From JBBIOI01 sp037443425 (GTDB taxonomy: Bacteria > Desulfobacterota > BSN033 > UBA1163): a DNA stretch of 29,241 bases. Positions within the stretch are counted from its first letter, which is position 1, and every line of letters starts with the position of its first letter. The notes beneath the pieces are model-generated. The model ran no database searches and was not told the origin of the DNA. It saw only the letters and a program-made list of their open reading frames with translations. The DNA is taken from NCBI GenBank assembly GCA_037443425.1, contig JBBIOI010000038.1, positions 1 through 29,241 of the forward strand, written 5' to 3'. This document shows, piece by piece, positions 1-7,966 of the stretch. The position numbers and the translations under genes are program-made.

Positions 1-195
1 ATGTAATTGGGGATGGGTCCTACTCTATCTCTTAGATAACTCAAATTGTCTCCCCTTATTTTAATGAGATATTGAAGTTAATTAAAAAATTATTTGCCCG
101 TTTATTTTGGCAGTTGTATAATAAAAATTAACAATAAAGGCACATATAGTTTAAATATATTTCAGCCATCTCTGAAGATAAGGACAGATAATACA

Positions 196-678
196 TTGCT
201 TTATTATATTGGTATTACTATCAGCATTATCCTCATAATCCTTGGCATACTGGGAAGCATTCTTCCTGTCCTTCCAGGACCACCACTTTCCTTTTTGGGA
301 TTGCTATTAACTGCTATTATGAAAGATTTTTCACCTCCTCTAACATCATCATTAATCATTGTTATGCTAATAGTAACAATTGGAGTAACATTGTTTGATT
401 ACTTTTTACCTATAATAGGTGCAAAAAGGTATGGTGCCTCAAGGTGGGGTATCTATGGGTCTCTTGTTGGGATGATATTAGGAGCTTTTTTTTCTCCTTT
501 TGGTATGATTTTAGGGGCCTTCATAGGAGCTGTTATTATTGAATGGATTATCTCAAAGAAAGAATTGAAAGCATTGAAAGCGGGCTTGGGTGTTTTTATC
601 GGTTCTATTCTTGGCTTGATTTTAAAATTAGCCTTATCAGGTATAATGGCTTATTATCTTATTATTTCAATTTTATGA
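196..678 (+). CDS. DUF456 family integral membrane protein
   Basis: Small, very hydrophobic protein of about 160 aa, function unknown. It opens with a membrane segment followed by the signature GSILPVLPGPPLSFLG, then repeated glycine-rich helices (GSLVGMILGAF, GMILGAFIGAVIIE) and a last hydrophobic segment at the C-terminus, as in the DUF456 family. No in-frame ATG precedes the first helix. I chose TTG at 196 because it puts the N-terminus right before helix 1, gives the usual family length, and has AAGGA about 12 nt upstream; a TTG at 94 would add 34 atypical polar residues. The stop overlaps the ATG of the next gene (ATGA at 675-678), suggesting translational coupling with the ferredoxin and AOR genes. 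A functional link to them is not established. Confidence 0.7.
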   Translation: MLYYIGITISIILIILGILGSILPVLPGPPLSFLGLLLTAIMKDFSPPLTSSLIIVMLIVTIGVTLFDYFLPIIGAKRYGASRWGIYGSLVGMILGAFFSPFGMILGAFIGAVIIEWIISKKELKALKAGLGVFIGSILGLILKLALSGIMAYYLIISIL

Positions 679-1097
679 TCAAAAGGATTCAGATCTTAGA
701 TTCTGATAGGTGTGTAGGATGCCAATCCTGTATGTTTGCCTGCAGTAGACGTGAAGGTAAAGCATCCCTTAAAAGTTCAAGAATAAGGGTAAGATCTATT
801 GGAGGGATGGAAAAAGGATTTACAGTAATTGTATGTAGAGCCTGTGATGACCCTTCGTGCATGTATGTGTGTCCAACTTCGGCTTTAGAGAAAAGAAATC
901 CTGGAGGAGTTAAACTTAGAAAAGAATTATGCATAGGTTGTGGTAAATGTGCACAGGCATGTCCTCTATCTGCGATAACAATGGATGAAGAGGAAGAAAA
1001 ACCCCTAATCTGTATATATTGTGGTTATTGCATTAATTATTGCGCCTATGGGGTTTTAGATGTTGAAAAGGTAGAAAATGGACGATCGCCTGTATAA
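675..1097 (+). CDS. Four-cluster [4Fe-4S] ferredoxin-like electron transfer subunit (AOR partner)
   Basis: A 140-aa iron-sulfur protein of the HycB/DMSO-reductase-beta/AorA type. Four cysteine motifs are visible in order: CVGCQSCMFAC, CRACDDPSCMYVCP, CIGCGKCAQACP and CIYCGYCINYC, enough for four [4Fe-4S] clusters. It should carry electrons between the downstream tungsten oxidoreductase and a ferredoxin or membrane acceptor. An open frame continues 132 nt upstream inside the DUF456 gene, but the start at 675 is preferred because it overlaps the upstream stop as ATGA and begins directly before the first ferredoxin motif. The 3' end overlaps the AOR start by 20 nt, so the two are probably made together. 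No signal peptide is seen, so it is cytoplasmic. Confidence 0.85.
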   Translation: MIKRIQILDSDRCVGCQSCMFACSRREGKASLKSSRIRVRSIGGMEKGFTVIVCRACDDPSCMYVCPTSALEKRNPGGVKLRKELCIGCGKCAQACPLSAITMDEEEEKPLICIYCGYCINYCAYGVLDVEKVENGRSPV

Positions 1098-2826
1098 AAT
1101 TCTTATCGTAGACCTTTCAAAACTTTCTTATCATATTGAAGAGAGAAGAGAATATTTCCAGGATTATTTGGGTGGGATCGGTGTCGGCATAAACCTTCTA
1201 AAAGAGTTTCTTAATCCCAAGATTGACCCGTTACATCCTGATAACGTGATAGTATTTTCTATAGGGGCATTGACTGGAAAATTCCCGATGGCTTCCAAAG
1301 TGGTCTCACTGTTTAAATCTCCTCATAATGGACTGCTTGGAGAAAGCCATTGTGGAGGAAGATCCGCCATAGCAATATGGCAGGCAGGATATGGCAGTAT
1401 TGTAATTAAGGGAAAAAGTCCGATTCCTATCTATCTTGTAATCGACCAAGACCATATCCATTTCAGAGATGCAAGGGCTATCTGGGGTATTTCGGATACA
1501 GCAACTGTTGGGAGGATTATAAGAGAAAGAGAGGGAGGAAGTGGTTTAAGGACAATAATGAGAATTGGCAGGGCTGGAGAAAAAGGTATCTCCTATGCAA
1601 ATGTGACCACAGAAACATATAGGCACTTCGGTCGAATGGGATTGGGATCGGTTTTCGGAAGTAAGAGATTAAAAGGGATTGTAATATCTGGAAAAAGAGA
1701 TGTTTTCCCGGAGGATAAAAAGGAATATCTTAAAATTTTTGATGAGATATATAAAGAATGTAAATCATCTCTTACTGAAAAATATCATAAACTTGGGACC
1801 TCTGAAAATATTTTACCTCTAAACGAAATCCGTGCTCTGCCAACCATGAATCTTAAAAAGACATATTTTGAAAAAGCAGAACTCCTTTCTGGTGAGAATC
1901 TCGCTTCAAATTATCTTGGTAGAAGAATTGCGTGCAGTCATTGTCCTGTTGGTTGTATACATTTAGCAGTACTGCGTGAAAAATATCCAGATGACCCCTA
2001 TTTTTTTAAAACAATTTTTGTATCGTATGACTATGAACCTCTTTACAGTTTGGGACCATTACTCGGGATTGAGAAGGTTGAGGATTTTTTAAGATTGATA
2101 ATTACTGTTGAAAAGTATGGACTTGATGCAATTACAACAGGTGTTGTTCTTGCCTGGATTACAGAGGCTTTTGAAAAAGGACTCATTGGTAAAAAAGAGA
2201 CAGAAGGACTCTCACCGCTTTTTGGGGATGGAGAGACATATTTAAGAATGATAGAAAAGATGATAGAATCCAATTCAGATTTCTATAAATTGATGGGTAA
2301 AGGCGTTGAGGCCCTTTCAAAAAGATATGGAGGTAAGGAATTCGCTCTGTCATACTTCGGAAATGAGCTATCAGGATATCATACTGGACCAGGAATTCAT
2401 ATTACTCATATAACAGGGGCAAGGCATAGTCACCTTGATAGTGCTGGTTATAGTCTGGATCAAAAATTATTTAAAGAAGGCCATTTGATTAACCCAAAAG
2501 AAATAGCAAGAACCCTATTCGAGGAGGAAGCTTTAAGACAGGTACTTACAAGTTTAGTTATATGTCTATTTGGAAGAAATGTTTACACCCTTGAAACGGT
2601 AAAGAGGTGCCTTAAGATATTTGGATTTGAATTCAGTGAAACAGACCTTATTGAAATGGGGAGAAGAATACTTATCGAGAAGAATAGATTAAAAAAAGAG
2701 ATGGGTTTTAATATGGAAAATGTTTCCATTCCTAAGAGAGTCTTAGAGACACCTACTCCATTAGGTTTTATTGATGAAGGCTTTTTGAGAGAAGCAGCAG
2801 GATATTATAATGAACTTATATCCTGA
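1078..2826 (+). CDS. Aldehyde:ferredoxin oxidoreductase family protein (tungstopterin enzyme)
   Basis: A 582-aa member of the AOR family, which oxidises aldehydes to carboxylic acids (or reduces acids) with a tungsten/molybdenum bis-pyranopterin and one [4Fe-4S] cluster. The N-terminal pterin-binding domain shows YLGGIGVG near residue 30 and the GLLGESHCGGR stretch near residue 90. The cluster ligands are C286, C289 and C293 (CSHCPVGC) with C496 (VICLFGR) as the fourth. KYGLDAITTG near residue 350 is the usual AOR helix. Length is typical (about 600). It overlaps the ferredoxin gene, matching two-subunit AOR systems. The substrate cannot be read from sequence; in a Wood-Ljungdahl organism, acetaldehyde/acetate or amino-acid-derived aldehydes are plausible. 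Other family branches (BamB-like, YdhV-like) are less likely but not excluded. Confidence 0.85.
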   Translation: MDDRLYKILIVDLSKLSYHIEERREYFQDYLGGIGVGINLLKEFLNPKIDPLHPDNVIVFSIGALTGKFPMASKVVSLFKSPHNGLLGESHCGGRSAIAIWQAGYGSIVIKGKSPIPIYLVIDQDHIHFRDARAIWGISDTATVGRIIREREGGSGLRTIMRIGRAGEKGISYANVTTETYRHFGRMGLGSVFGSKRLKGIVISGKRDVFPEDKKEYLKIFDEIYKECKSSLTEKYHKLGTSENILPLNEIRALPTMNLKKTYFEKAELLSGENLASNYLGRRIACSHCPVGCIHLAVLREKYPDDPYFFKTIFVSYDYEPLYSLGPLLGIEKVEDFLRLIITVEKYGLDAITTGVVLAWITEAFEKGLIGKKETEGLSPLFGDGETYLRMIEKMIESNSDFYKLMGKGVEALSKRYGGKEFALSYFGNELSGYHTGPGIHITHITGARHSHLDSAGYSLDQKLFKEGHLINPKEIARTLFEEEALRQVLTSLVICLFGRNVYTLETVKRCLKIFGFEFSETDLIEMGRRILIEKNRLKKEMGFNMENVSIPKRVLETPTPLGFIDEGFLREAAGYYNELIS

Positions 2827-2938
2827 AGACTTGAAGAAATTTTTCTTGACTTGATCCAGATTTTATTTATAGAATTTTTTTAAATTGTGTCATATATAAT
2901 CTGAATCGAGCGATTTGTTACTTAAAAATAATTATTTT

Positions 2939-2956
2939 ATGCCTGTTAATAGGCAT
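2939..2956. promoter_or_regulatory. Perfect inverted repeat upstream of the M23 peptidase gene
   Basis: ATGCCT, six bases, then AGGCAT: a perfect 6-bp-arm palindrome 25 nt before the peptidase ATG. It could be an operator or a small RNA hairpin in the leader. No strong promoter hexamers or Shine-Dalgarno site are seen beside it. Confidence 0.3.
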
Positions 2957-2981
2957 TGCTCCAAAATGAAAATTAACAGTT

Positions 2982-4190
2982 ATGAATAAAAGGATTTTAA
3001 TTTTTATAGGATTACTTATTATTATAAGCTTATCGCTATATTTCTTTTTTCCAGCATCCAAAAAAGTAGAGTTTCATAAAATTGACATCCAGAAGCCCAT
3101 TGCTGAACCTGAAGAGTCTTATAACGTTATTGAAGGTAATATAAAGAAAAACAGCTCCCTTTATCAATCTTTGATAGAAAAGAATATTCCATCAAAGTGG
3201 ATTGAATTAATCGTTTCAAAACTAAAACCATATCTGAACTTTAAAAATATTAAAGGGGGAGCATACAGTTTGATTCTCGATATTAAAGGAGAATTACAAA
3301 ATTTTGTTTTTGAGAAAAGCCCAACAGAGGTCTTGGAAATAAAAAGAGCCGGTGAGGAATATATTGTTAACAAAAAAGAGATTCCTTTAGATAAAAGACT
3401 TGTAAAAGTGGAAGGGGAGATAAAGTCTTCACTTTATGATGCCATAAATGCCGAAGGTGAAGAAGACATATTGGCTCTATCATTTGCAGAAATCTTGGCA
3501 TGGGAGATCGATTTCTATCAGGATTTAAGAAAAGGAGATAGGTTTAAATTAGTGGTTGAAAAACTTTATAATGGAGATAAATTTATTCAGTATGGTTCAA
3601 TTCAATCCTTAGAATTTAATGGCAATGAAAGGATTATCAGAGGATTCCTCTTTGAAGAAGATTATTATAATGAGGATGGCATTTCTTTAAGAAGACCCTT
3701 TTTAAGGGCTCCTTTGCGCTTTGATAGAATAAGCTCAAGTTTCAGTAAAGCAAGGCGGCATCCCATATTGGGTGGTATTCGACCTCATTATGGTGTAGAT
3801 TATGCTGCCCCAAAAGGAACACCAGTGAGGGCCGTAGCTGATGGGGTTGTCGTTTTAGCAGGCTGGTGGGGAGGATACGGAAAAACAGTAGTTATTAGAC
3901 ACCCAAATGGTTACAAAACATACTATGGCCATCTTTCGGGATATGGACCAAATATAAGAAGAGGAGCAAAGGTCAAACAGAAACAGATAATAGGATATGT
4001 TGGGTCAACAGGCTTAGCAACAGGACCACACCTTGACTACAGGATTAGTAAGGATGATAAATTTATAAACCCGTTAAAAGTATTTTTCCCTCCAGGTGTT
4101 CCTTTAAAGAAAGAGAGGTTAAAAGATTTTTATAAAAAGAGAGATGAGATGTTATTGTGGTTAAATAGTAACGTTGCAATCCTACAATAA
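2982..4190 (+). CDS. Membrane-anchored M23 family metallopeptidase (LytM domain)
   Basis: A 402-aa cell-wall endopeptidase. Residues 6-23 form one hydrophobic anchor or signal segment, so the bulk lies in the periplasm. A middle region (about 50-240) resembles the OapA/LysM-like part found before M23 domains, and the catalytic LytM domain covers about 245-370. The Zn ligands are H269 and D273 in HYGVD, with catalytic H317 in YGHLSG and H350 in TGPHLDYR. The residue two after H350, normally the third Zn ligand His, is Asp (D352); I recall this HLD variant from other anaerobe sequences, so it need not mean inactivity. The enzyme should cut peptide cross-links in peptidoglycan. It stands alone and ends 31 nt from the convergent glgB. 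Confidence 0.85.
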   Translation: MNKRILIFIGLLIIISLSLYFFFPASKKVEFHKIDIQKPIAEPEESYNVIEGNIKKNSSLYQSLIEKNIPSKWIELIVSKLKPYLNFKNIKGGAYSLILDIKGELQNFVFEKSPTEVLEIKRAGEEYIVNKKEIPLDKRLVKVEGEIKSSLYDAINAEGEEDILALSFAEILAWEIDFYQDLRKGDRFKLVVEKLYNGDKFIQYGSIQSLEFNGNERIIRGFLFEEDYYNEDGISLRRPFLRAPLRFDRISSSFSKARRHPILGGIRPHYGVDYAAPKGTPVRAVADGVVVLAGWWGGYGKTVVIRHPNGYKTYYGHLSGYGPNIRRGAKVKQKQIIGYVGSTGLATGPHLDYRISKDDKFINPLKVFFPPGVPLKKERLKDFYKKRDEMLLWLNSNVAILQ

Positions 4191-4221
4191 GCGAGGTCAT
4201 TTCAAGGGTGTGGTGGATAAC

Positions 4222-6117
4222 CTATGATTCACTTTTAAAAAACAGTATTCCAAGAGGAGGCAATGTTAGAGAAAGGGAATGGCATTTACCATGAGCTGGA
4301 ATGTGAGTGGCCTCCAAACCTCCAAAGTTTCCATGACCACTTCCTCCATAAATACTCGAATCACTATTAAGCATCTCTTTCCAGTAACCTCCTCGCGGAA
4401 CTCCTATGCGGTAATTATACCTTGGGATCGGAGTAAAATTACATATAACCAATAATATATCCTCAGGGTTTTTCCCTTTCCTCAAAAAACTGATTATACT
4501 TTTTTCCCAGTCATGAAAGTCAACCCACTCAAACCCTTCTACCGCAAAATCAATCTCATGAAGTGCAGGTTCAGTTCTATAAAAATAATTAAGGTCTTTA
4601 ACCCATCTCTGGACTCCTTTATGAGGAGGAAATTGGATAAGATGCCAGTCAAGACTCTTCTCATGATACCACTCGTCACGCTGTCCAAACTCGCCTCCCA
4701 TAAAAATCAATTTTTTACCAGGATGGGCATACATATATCCAAAAAGTAACCTAAGATTTGCAAATTTCTGCCAATCATCACCTGGCATCTTTTCCAAGAG
4801 CGACCTCTTCCCGTAAACTACCTCATCATGGGAGAGGGAAAGGACAAAATTCTCATAAAAGGCATACCATATGCTGAATGTCAACTGATTTTGATGATAT
4901 TTTCTATAGATGGGATCCTTTGAAAAGTAATAAAGTGTATCATGCATCCATCCCATATTCCACTTCAATCCAAATCCAAGCCCCCCTAAATAAGTTGGTC
5001 TCGAAACCATTGGCCATGAAGTAGACTCCTCTGCAATGGTTTGAACATCGGGAAAACTTATATATACTGCCTCGTTAAATGTTTTTATAAAATCTATGGC
5101 TTCAAGATTTTCTTTTCCACCATATCTGTTTGGAATCCAATCCCCTTGTCCTCTACCATAATCAAGGTAAAGCATTGAAGCCACTGCGTCTACCCTAAGC
5201 CCATCTGCATGGCATAGATCAAGCCAAAATAAGGCACTACTAATAAGAAAGGCCCTTACTTCATTTCGACCATGATTAAAAATGTAACTACGCCAATCTG
5301 GGTGGTATCCTTTTTTTGGATCTTGATGTTCATAAAGATATGTACCATCAAAATAGACAAGGCCATGCCCATCGTCTGGGAAATGGGATGGAACCCAGTC
5401 AAGGATGACCCCTATATTATTCTGATGAAGCTGGTCAATAAGATACATTAAATCTTGTGGAGTGCCGTACCTGCTCGTTGGAGCATAATATCCGATTACC
5501 TGATATCCCCATGAACCATAAAATGGATGTTCCATAACTGGTAAGAATTCAACGTGTGTAAATCCCATTTCCTTTACATACTCTAACAGATAAGGTGCTA
5601 TCTCTCTATAACTGAGAAACCTGTTTCCCTCCTCTGGAACCCTTCTCCATGAGCCAAGATGAACTTCATAGATAGATATTGGAGAATCAAGACTGTTAAA
5701 TCTACCTCTTTTTGACATCCACTCCTGATCCCTCCACTCATAATGAAGATCCCATACTATTGATGCAGTCTTTGGAGGTATCTCCCAGAAGAATGCATAT
5801 GGATCACCTTTTTCTGAAGAATAATTATTGTAATTTGAAACTAAATAATATTTATACCTATCTCCTCTGGAAACCCCAGGGCTCACCTTTAATGGATGTA
5901 ATTCTCTGTCCCATTTATTAAAATCTCCTATTACAGAAACCATTTTTGCATTAGGAGCCCAGACGGCAAAGTAAGTTCCTTCTGTTCCCTCAAAAGAAAG
6001 GGGATGAGAACCAAGTTTTTTGTAGAGAGAAAAATGTTTACCTTCTTTGAACAGATAGATATCGTAATCTGAAAAGAGAGTGAAATTATATAATACCTGC
6101 CCTTTTTCTCCTGTCAT
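4222..6117 (-). CDS. glgB: 1,4-alpha-glucan (glycogen) branching enzyme
   Basis: A 631-aa GH13 enzyme that cuts alpha-1,4 glucan chains and rejoins them by alpha-1,6 links, making branches in glycogen. A CBM48 domain (about 45-125) is followed by the catalytic barrel and a C-terminal all-beta domain. The catalytic residues line up: nucleophile D310 (GLRVDAVASM), acid/base E363 (IAEEST) and transition-state stabiliser D431 (LSHDEVV), with the same spacing as in E. coli GlgB. The start is set by a strong GAGGAGGA a few bases upstream. CBM48 is about 10 residues shorter than usual: HPLKV runs straight into SPGVSRG, lacking the normal SGIWEGFIPG-like strand. Other glycogen genes are not in the window. 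Confidence 0.95.
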   Translation of the reverse strand: MTGEKGQVLYNFTLFSDYDIYLFKEGKHFSLYKKLGSHPLSFEGTEGTYFAVWAPNAKMVSVIGDFNKWDRELHPLKVSPGVSRGDRYKYYLVSNYNNYSSEKGDPYAFFWEIPPKTASIVWDLHYEWRDQEWMSKRGRFNSLDSPISIYEVHLGSWRRVPEEGNRFLSYREIAPYLLEYVKEMGFTHVEFLPVMEHPFYGSWGYQVIGYYAPTSRYGTPQDLMYLIDQLHQNNIGVILDWVPSHFPDDGHGLVYFDGTYLYEHQDPKKGYHPDWRSYIFNHGRNEVRAFLISSALFWLDLCHADGLRVDAVASMLYLDYGRGQGDWIPNRYGGKENLEAIDFIKTFNEAVYISFPDVQTIAEESTSWPMVSRPTYLGGLGFGLKWNMGWMHDTLYYFSKDPIYRKYHQNQLTFSIWYAFYENFVLSLSHDEVVYGKRSLLEKMPGDDWQKFANLRLLFGYMYAHPGKKLIFMGGEFGQRDEWYHEKSLDWHLIQFPPHKGVQRWVKDLNYFYRTEPALHEIDFAVEGFEWVDFHDWEKSIISFLRKGKNPEDILLVICNFTPIPRYNYRIGVPRGGYWKEMLNSDSSIYGGSGHGNFGGLEATHIPAHGKCHSLSLTLPPLGILFFKSES

Positions 6118-6709
6118 TATTCCTCCTCTGGGGAAAATTAAGATTCTCTATAGTTATTTTTTATTTTAAATGAAATAAAATTGCAATATCATTTGCTAAT
6201 TTAAGTACTACACATAGTCATTGTTAGCGATGAGTGACAATCTAATTTTTCCACTCAATTTCTGACTGAGACCTCTTAAAAACTATTTAAAAATCTTTTC
6301 ATAGTGTGGAGGTGGAGTGAAAAAAACTTCGAGCGGATACCTTTCATAGATTGAACGATCTTAAGCTGTCATTGCGAGGCGAAACCGAAGCACTTTAGAA
6401 TTGTCATTCCGAGCGGAGCGAGGAATCTTTGAGATTGCCACGCACCCTTTGGGTGCTCGAAATGATTTCATTGGATTGCCACGTACCCTTCGGGTGCTCG
6501 AAATGACTGTTAAAAAAAGGAATTTTTGAACCCTACTCCCCAGTCTTTCAGAGATCTCTGACCGATTTCTTGACAAATTAGAGTTTAGTAAATATAAATT
6601 TTATAAACGGAAAGGGACAAACCCTTGCCCTCCTGAATATCAAGGTGTTATTTATTTTATGCTCCCATTAATAACTCTAAATAAATAGGGGTAAATAGGG
6701 GGTGATTGT
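6118..6709. other. Non-coding region with palindromic repeats
   Basis: About 590 nt between the divergent glgB and the broken secreted-protein gene. The centre (6365-6508) is a repeat cluster described separately; the flanks are AT-rich with no convincing gene. A minus-strand open frame over the repeat (about 6361-6576) translates the repeat itself and is not considered a gene. Confidence 0.6.
6365..6508. repeat. REP/MITE-like palindromic repeat cluster
   Basis: The block holds gtcattgcgaggcg and gtcattccgagcggagcg units, then two near-identical 33-bp copies (6433-6465 and 6474-6506, two mismatches). Each copy carries a small hairpin of the form accc-tt-gggt and ends in ctcgaaatga. The outer 'gtcatt' and terminal 'aatgac' give the cluster inverted ends. 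Related units occur at 12214-12376, so this is a dispersed family in the genome. No transposase is nearby. Confidence 0.75.
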
Positions 6710-7129
6710 ATGAAGAAAAGTGGATGGTGTGTTAATTTAATAATAAGTATTTTTTTGAGCCTATCTATTATTTCAATAGGTTTAGGAGAAGAGGAATTTT
6801 TAAAAAGAGGTAAAAGTGACGGCATCTCCTTTATAAGTGGCGGCATAGGGATTCATGAAAGAAGGACTCTTAATGATATTGGTAAAAATTATTCGTTAAA
6901 AATTGTATTTTAAAATAAAAAAGGTGAATTCCTTTCAGACATTATGGTTAGAGTTCTGGATCAAGATGATAAAGTAATTCTAACTACAGTATCAAATGGC
7001 CCCTGGTTATTTATTGATCTTCCTTCTGGGAATTATCAAATAGAAGCCGGTTTAAAAGAAGATTACAAAAAAATCTCCCCGGTTAAAATTGAAAAGGGTA
7101 CACAAAAAGTAATTCATTTTCAGTGGTAA
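6710..7129 (+). pseudogene. Small secreted protein gene interrupted by an in-frame TAA
   Basis: Two short open frames lie in the same frame (234 nt between their starts), separated only by a TAA at 6911-6913. Read through, they give about 138 aa: a signal peptide (hydrophobic stretch ending near ISIGLG), GGIGIHER, NYSLKIVF-stop-NKKGEFLSDIMVRV, then SNGPWLFIDLPSGNYQIEAG. The last part resembles a carboxypeptidase-regulatory/SpaA-like beta-sandwich, and similar small exported proteins with GGxGxxER and GPWL motifs are known to me from anaerobic bacteria, function unknown. The start has a good GGGGGTGAT site. Either the gene is recently broken by one substitution, or the stop is a sequencing error in an A/T run; two independent genes are unlikely because the second half lacks its own Shine-Dalgarno site. 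Confidence 0.6.
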
Positions 7130-7156
7130 TGGCTTGAGGGATTCTTAGGAAATTAT

Positions 7157-7456
7157 TCATTTGGGTTCTCTTTCCACATCCTGAAGAGAACCCGATCTCT
7201 CAAGAATTCCTTTTAAGTTTCCCACTTCTCTTTTTAATTCTCTTTTTTGAAACGAAGATCTAATTGCTCTCGGAATCCAGAAAAATAGTGTAATTAGGAT
7301 TCCTAAAACGATTGAACCCAAAATTGTATAAAGAAGTGAGGTTTCAACTTGCCAAAAAAGGAACTTTATTACTATCTGTGGAGCTGATGAGTTCTGTATA
7401 GAAAAAATTGCAATTCCGATCACGATTAATAATATCAACCAATAGAAAACTTGCAT
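7157..7456 (-). CDS. LapA-family small membrane protein (DUF1049)
   Basis: A 99-aa protein with two membrane helices: one at residues 4-20 (WLILLIVIGIAIFSIQN) and one at about 42-62. SIQNS after helix 1 is the family hallmark (FxxxNxxxV-like). A charged, probably coiled tail (KRELKREVGNLKGILE) follows helix 2. In E. coli LapA and LapB act in lipopolysaccharide assembly; here no lapB is adjacent and the role is open. An in-frame ATG lies 30 nt further upstream, but the start at 7456 is chosen because GGAGGGA sits at the proper distance (7462-7469). Confidence 0.75.
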   Translation of the reverse strand: MQVFYWLILLIVIGIAIFSIQNSSAPQIVIKFLFWQVETSLLYTILGSIVLGILITLFFWIPRAIRSSFQKRELKREVGNLKGILERSGSLQDVEREPK

Positions 7457-7681
7457 TTTAGTCCCTCCCAATTTATATTTTCTCATCCTTTTATAACATT
7501 TAAGACAACACTGTTCCAGATTTATTTAATGGTAGGATCTGAGAATTTTTATCATCCGAGATTTTTATTATCTAAAAATCCAAAGGAAGCATCTCTTTTC
7601 CCGTGACAAGTTATGTAGGTATTGGCTTATTTCAATGCTATACTTATTCCGAAGCAAAATTTAATCTTTATCCTCACCTGA

Positions 7682-7764
7682 GTCATTCCCGTAAAAACGG
7701 GAATCCAGCTGTTTTTATTTTAAATGTTTTATTTTCCCTGGATTCCTGCTTCCGCAGGAATGAC
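7682..7764. repeat. Short inverted-repeat element (MITE-like)
   Basis: An 83-bp element with ends gtcattcc (7682-7689) and ggaatgac (7757-7764), and inner arms ggaatccag (7700-7708) and ctggattcc (7738-7746). Each arm carries its own small hairpin (cccgtaaaaacggg; cctgcttccgcagg). This double-hairpin layout is typical of abundant small repeats in anaerobic bacterial genomes. It is a different family from the 'ccgagcg' repeats elsewhere in the window. Confidence 0.75.
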
Positions 7765-7909
7765 AGTTTTAATTCTTATAATTGAAATTAAGTCTTTGAA
7801 GCTAAATGGAGAATGGTATGCTTATTGGCAAGACCACCGGAAAGAATTTGCCAGATATTCCATATAACCTCATCACGGAGAAAAGAAACTTACAAATCGA
7901 AAAAATTAT

Positions 7910-7936
7910 TTGATAATTTTTATAAATGAATATAAT
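7910..7936 (+). promoter_or_regulatory. Candidate sigma-70 promoter of the nitronate monooxygenase gene
   Basis: TTGATA (7910-7915) and a perfect TATAAT (7931-7936), spacer 15 nt, which is shorter than ideal. The predicted start near 7943 gives a leader of about 25 nt carrying the AGGGGT site before the ATG at 7967. Confidence 0.4.
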
Positions 7937-7966
7937 ATTGATAAAAATCTCTGATAGGGGTCATTT

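Larger units (their letters stand above)
7457..7966. other. Non-coding region with one palindromic element and a promoter
   Basis: About 510 nt between the divergent lapA-like and nitronate monooxygenase genes. It holds the inverted repeat at 7682-7764 and the promoter at 7910-7936, described separately. A 60-codon plus-strand frame (7603-7785) only translates the repeat and starts with a poor site, so it is not called as a gene. Confidence 0.6.

Noticed and set aside
543..674. N-terminal extension of the four-cluster ferredoxin
   Set aside because: It lies inside the DUF456 gene; the ATG at 675 has an ATGA overlap and starts right before the first cysteine motif.
6361..6576. 71-codon minus-strand open frame
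   Set aside because: It lies wholly over the gtcattccgagcg repeat cluster and only translates repeat units; no ribosome site.
7603..7785. 60-codon plus-strand open frame
   Set aside because: It encodes the double-hairpin repeat, a common source of false proteins, and has a poor start.
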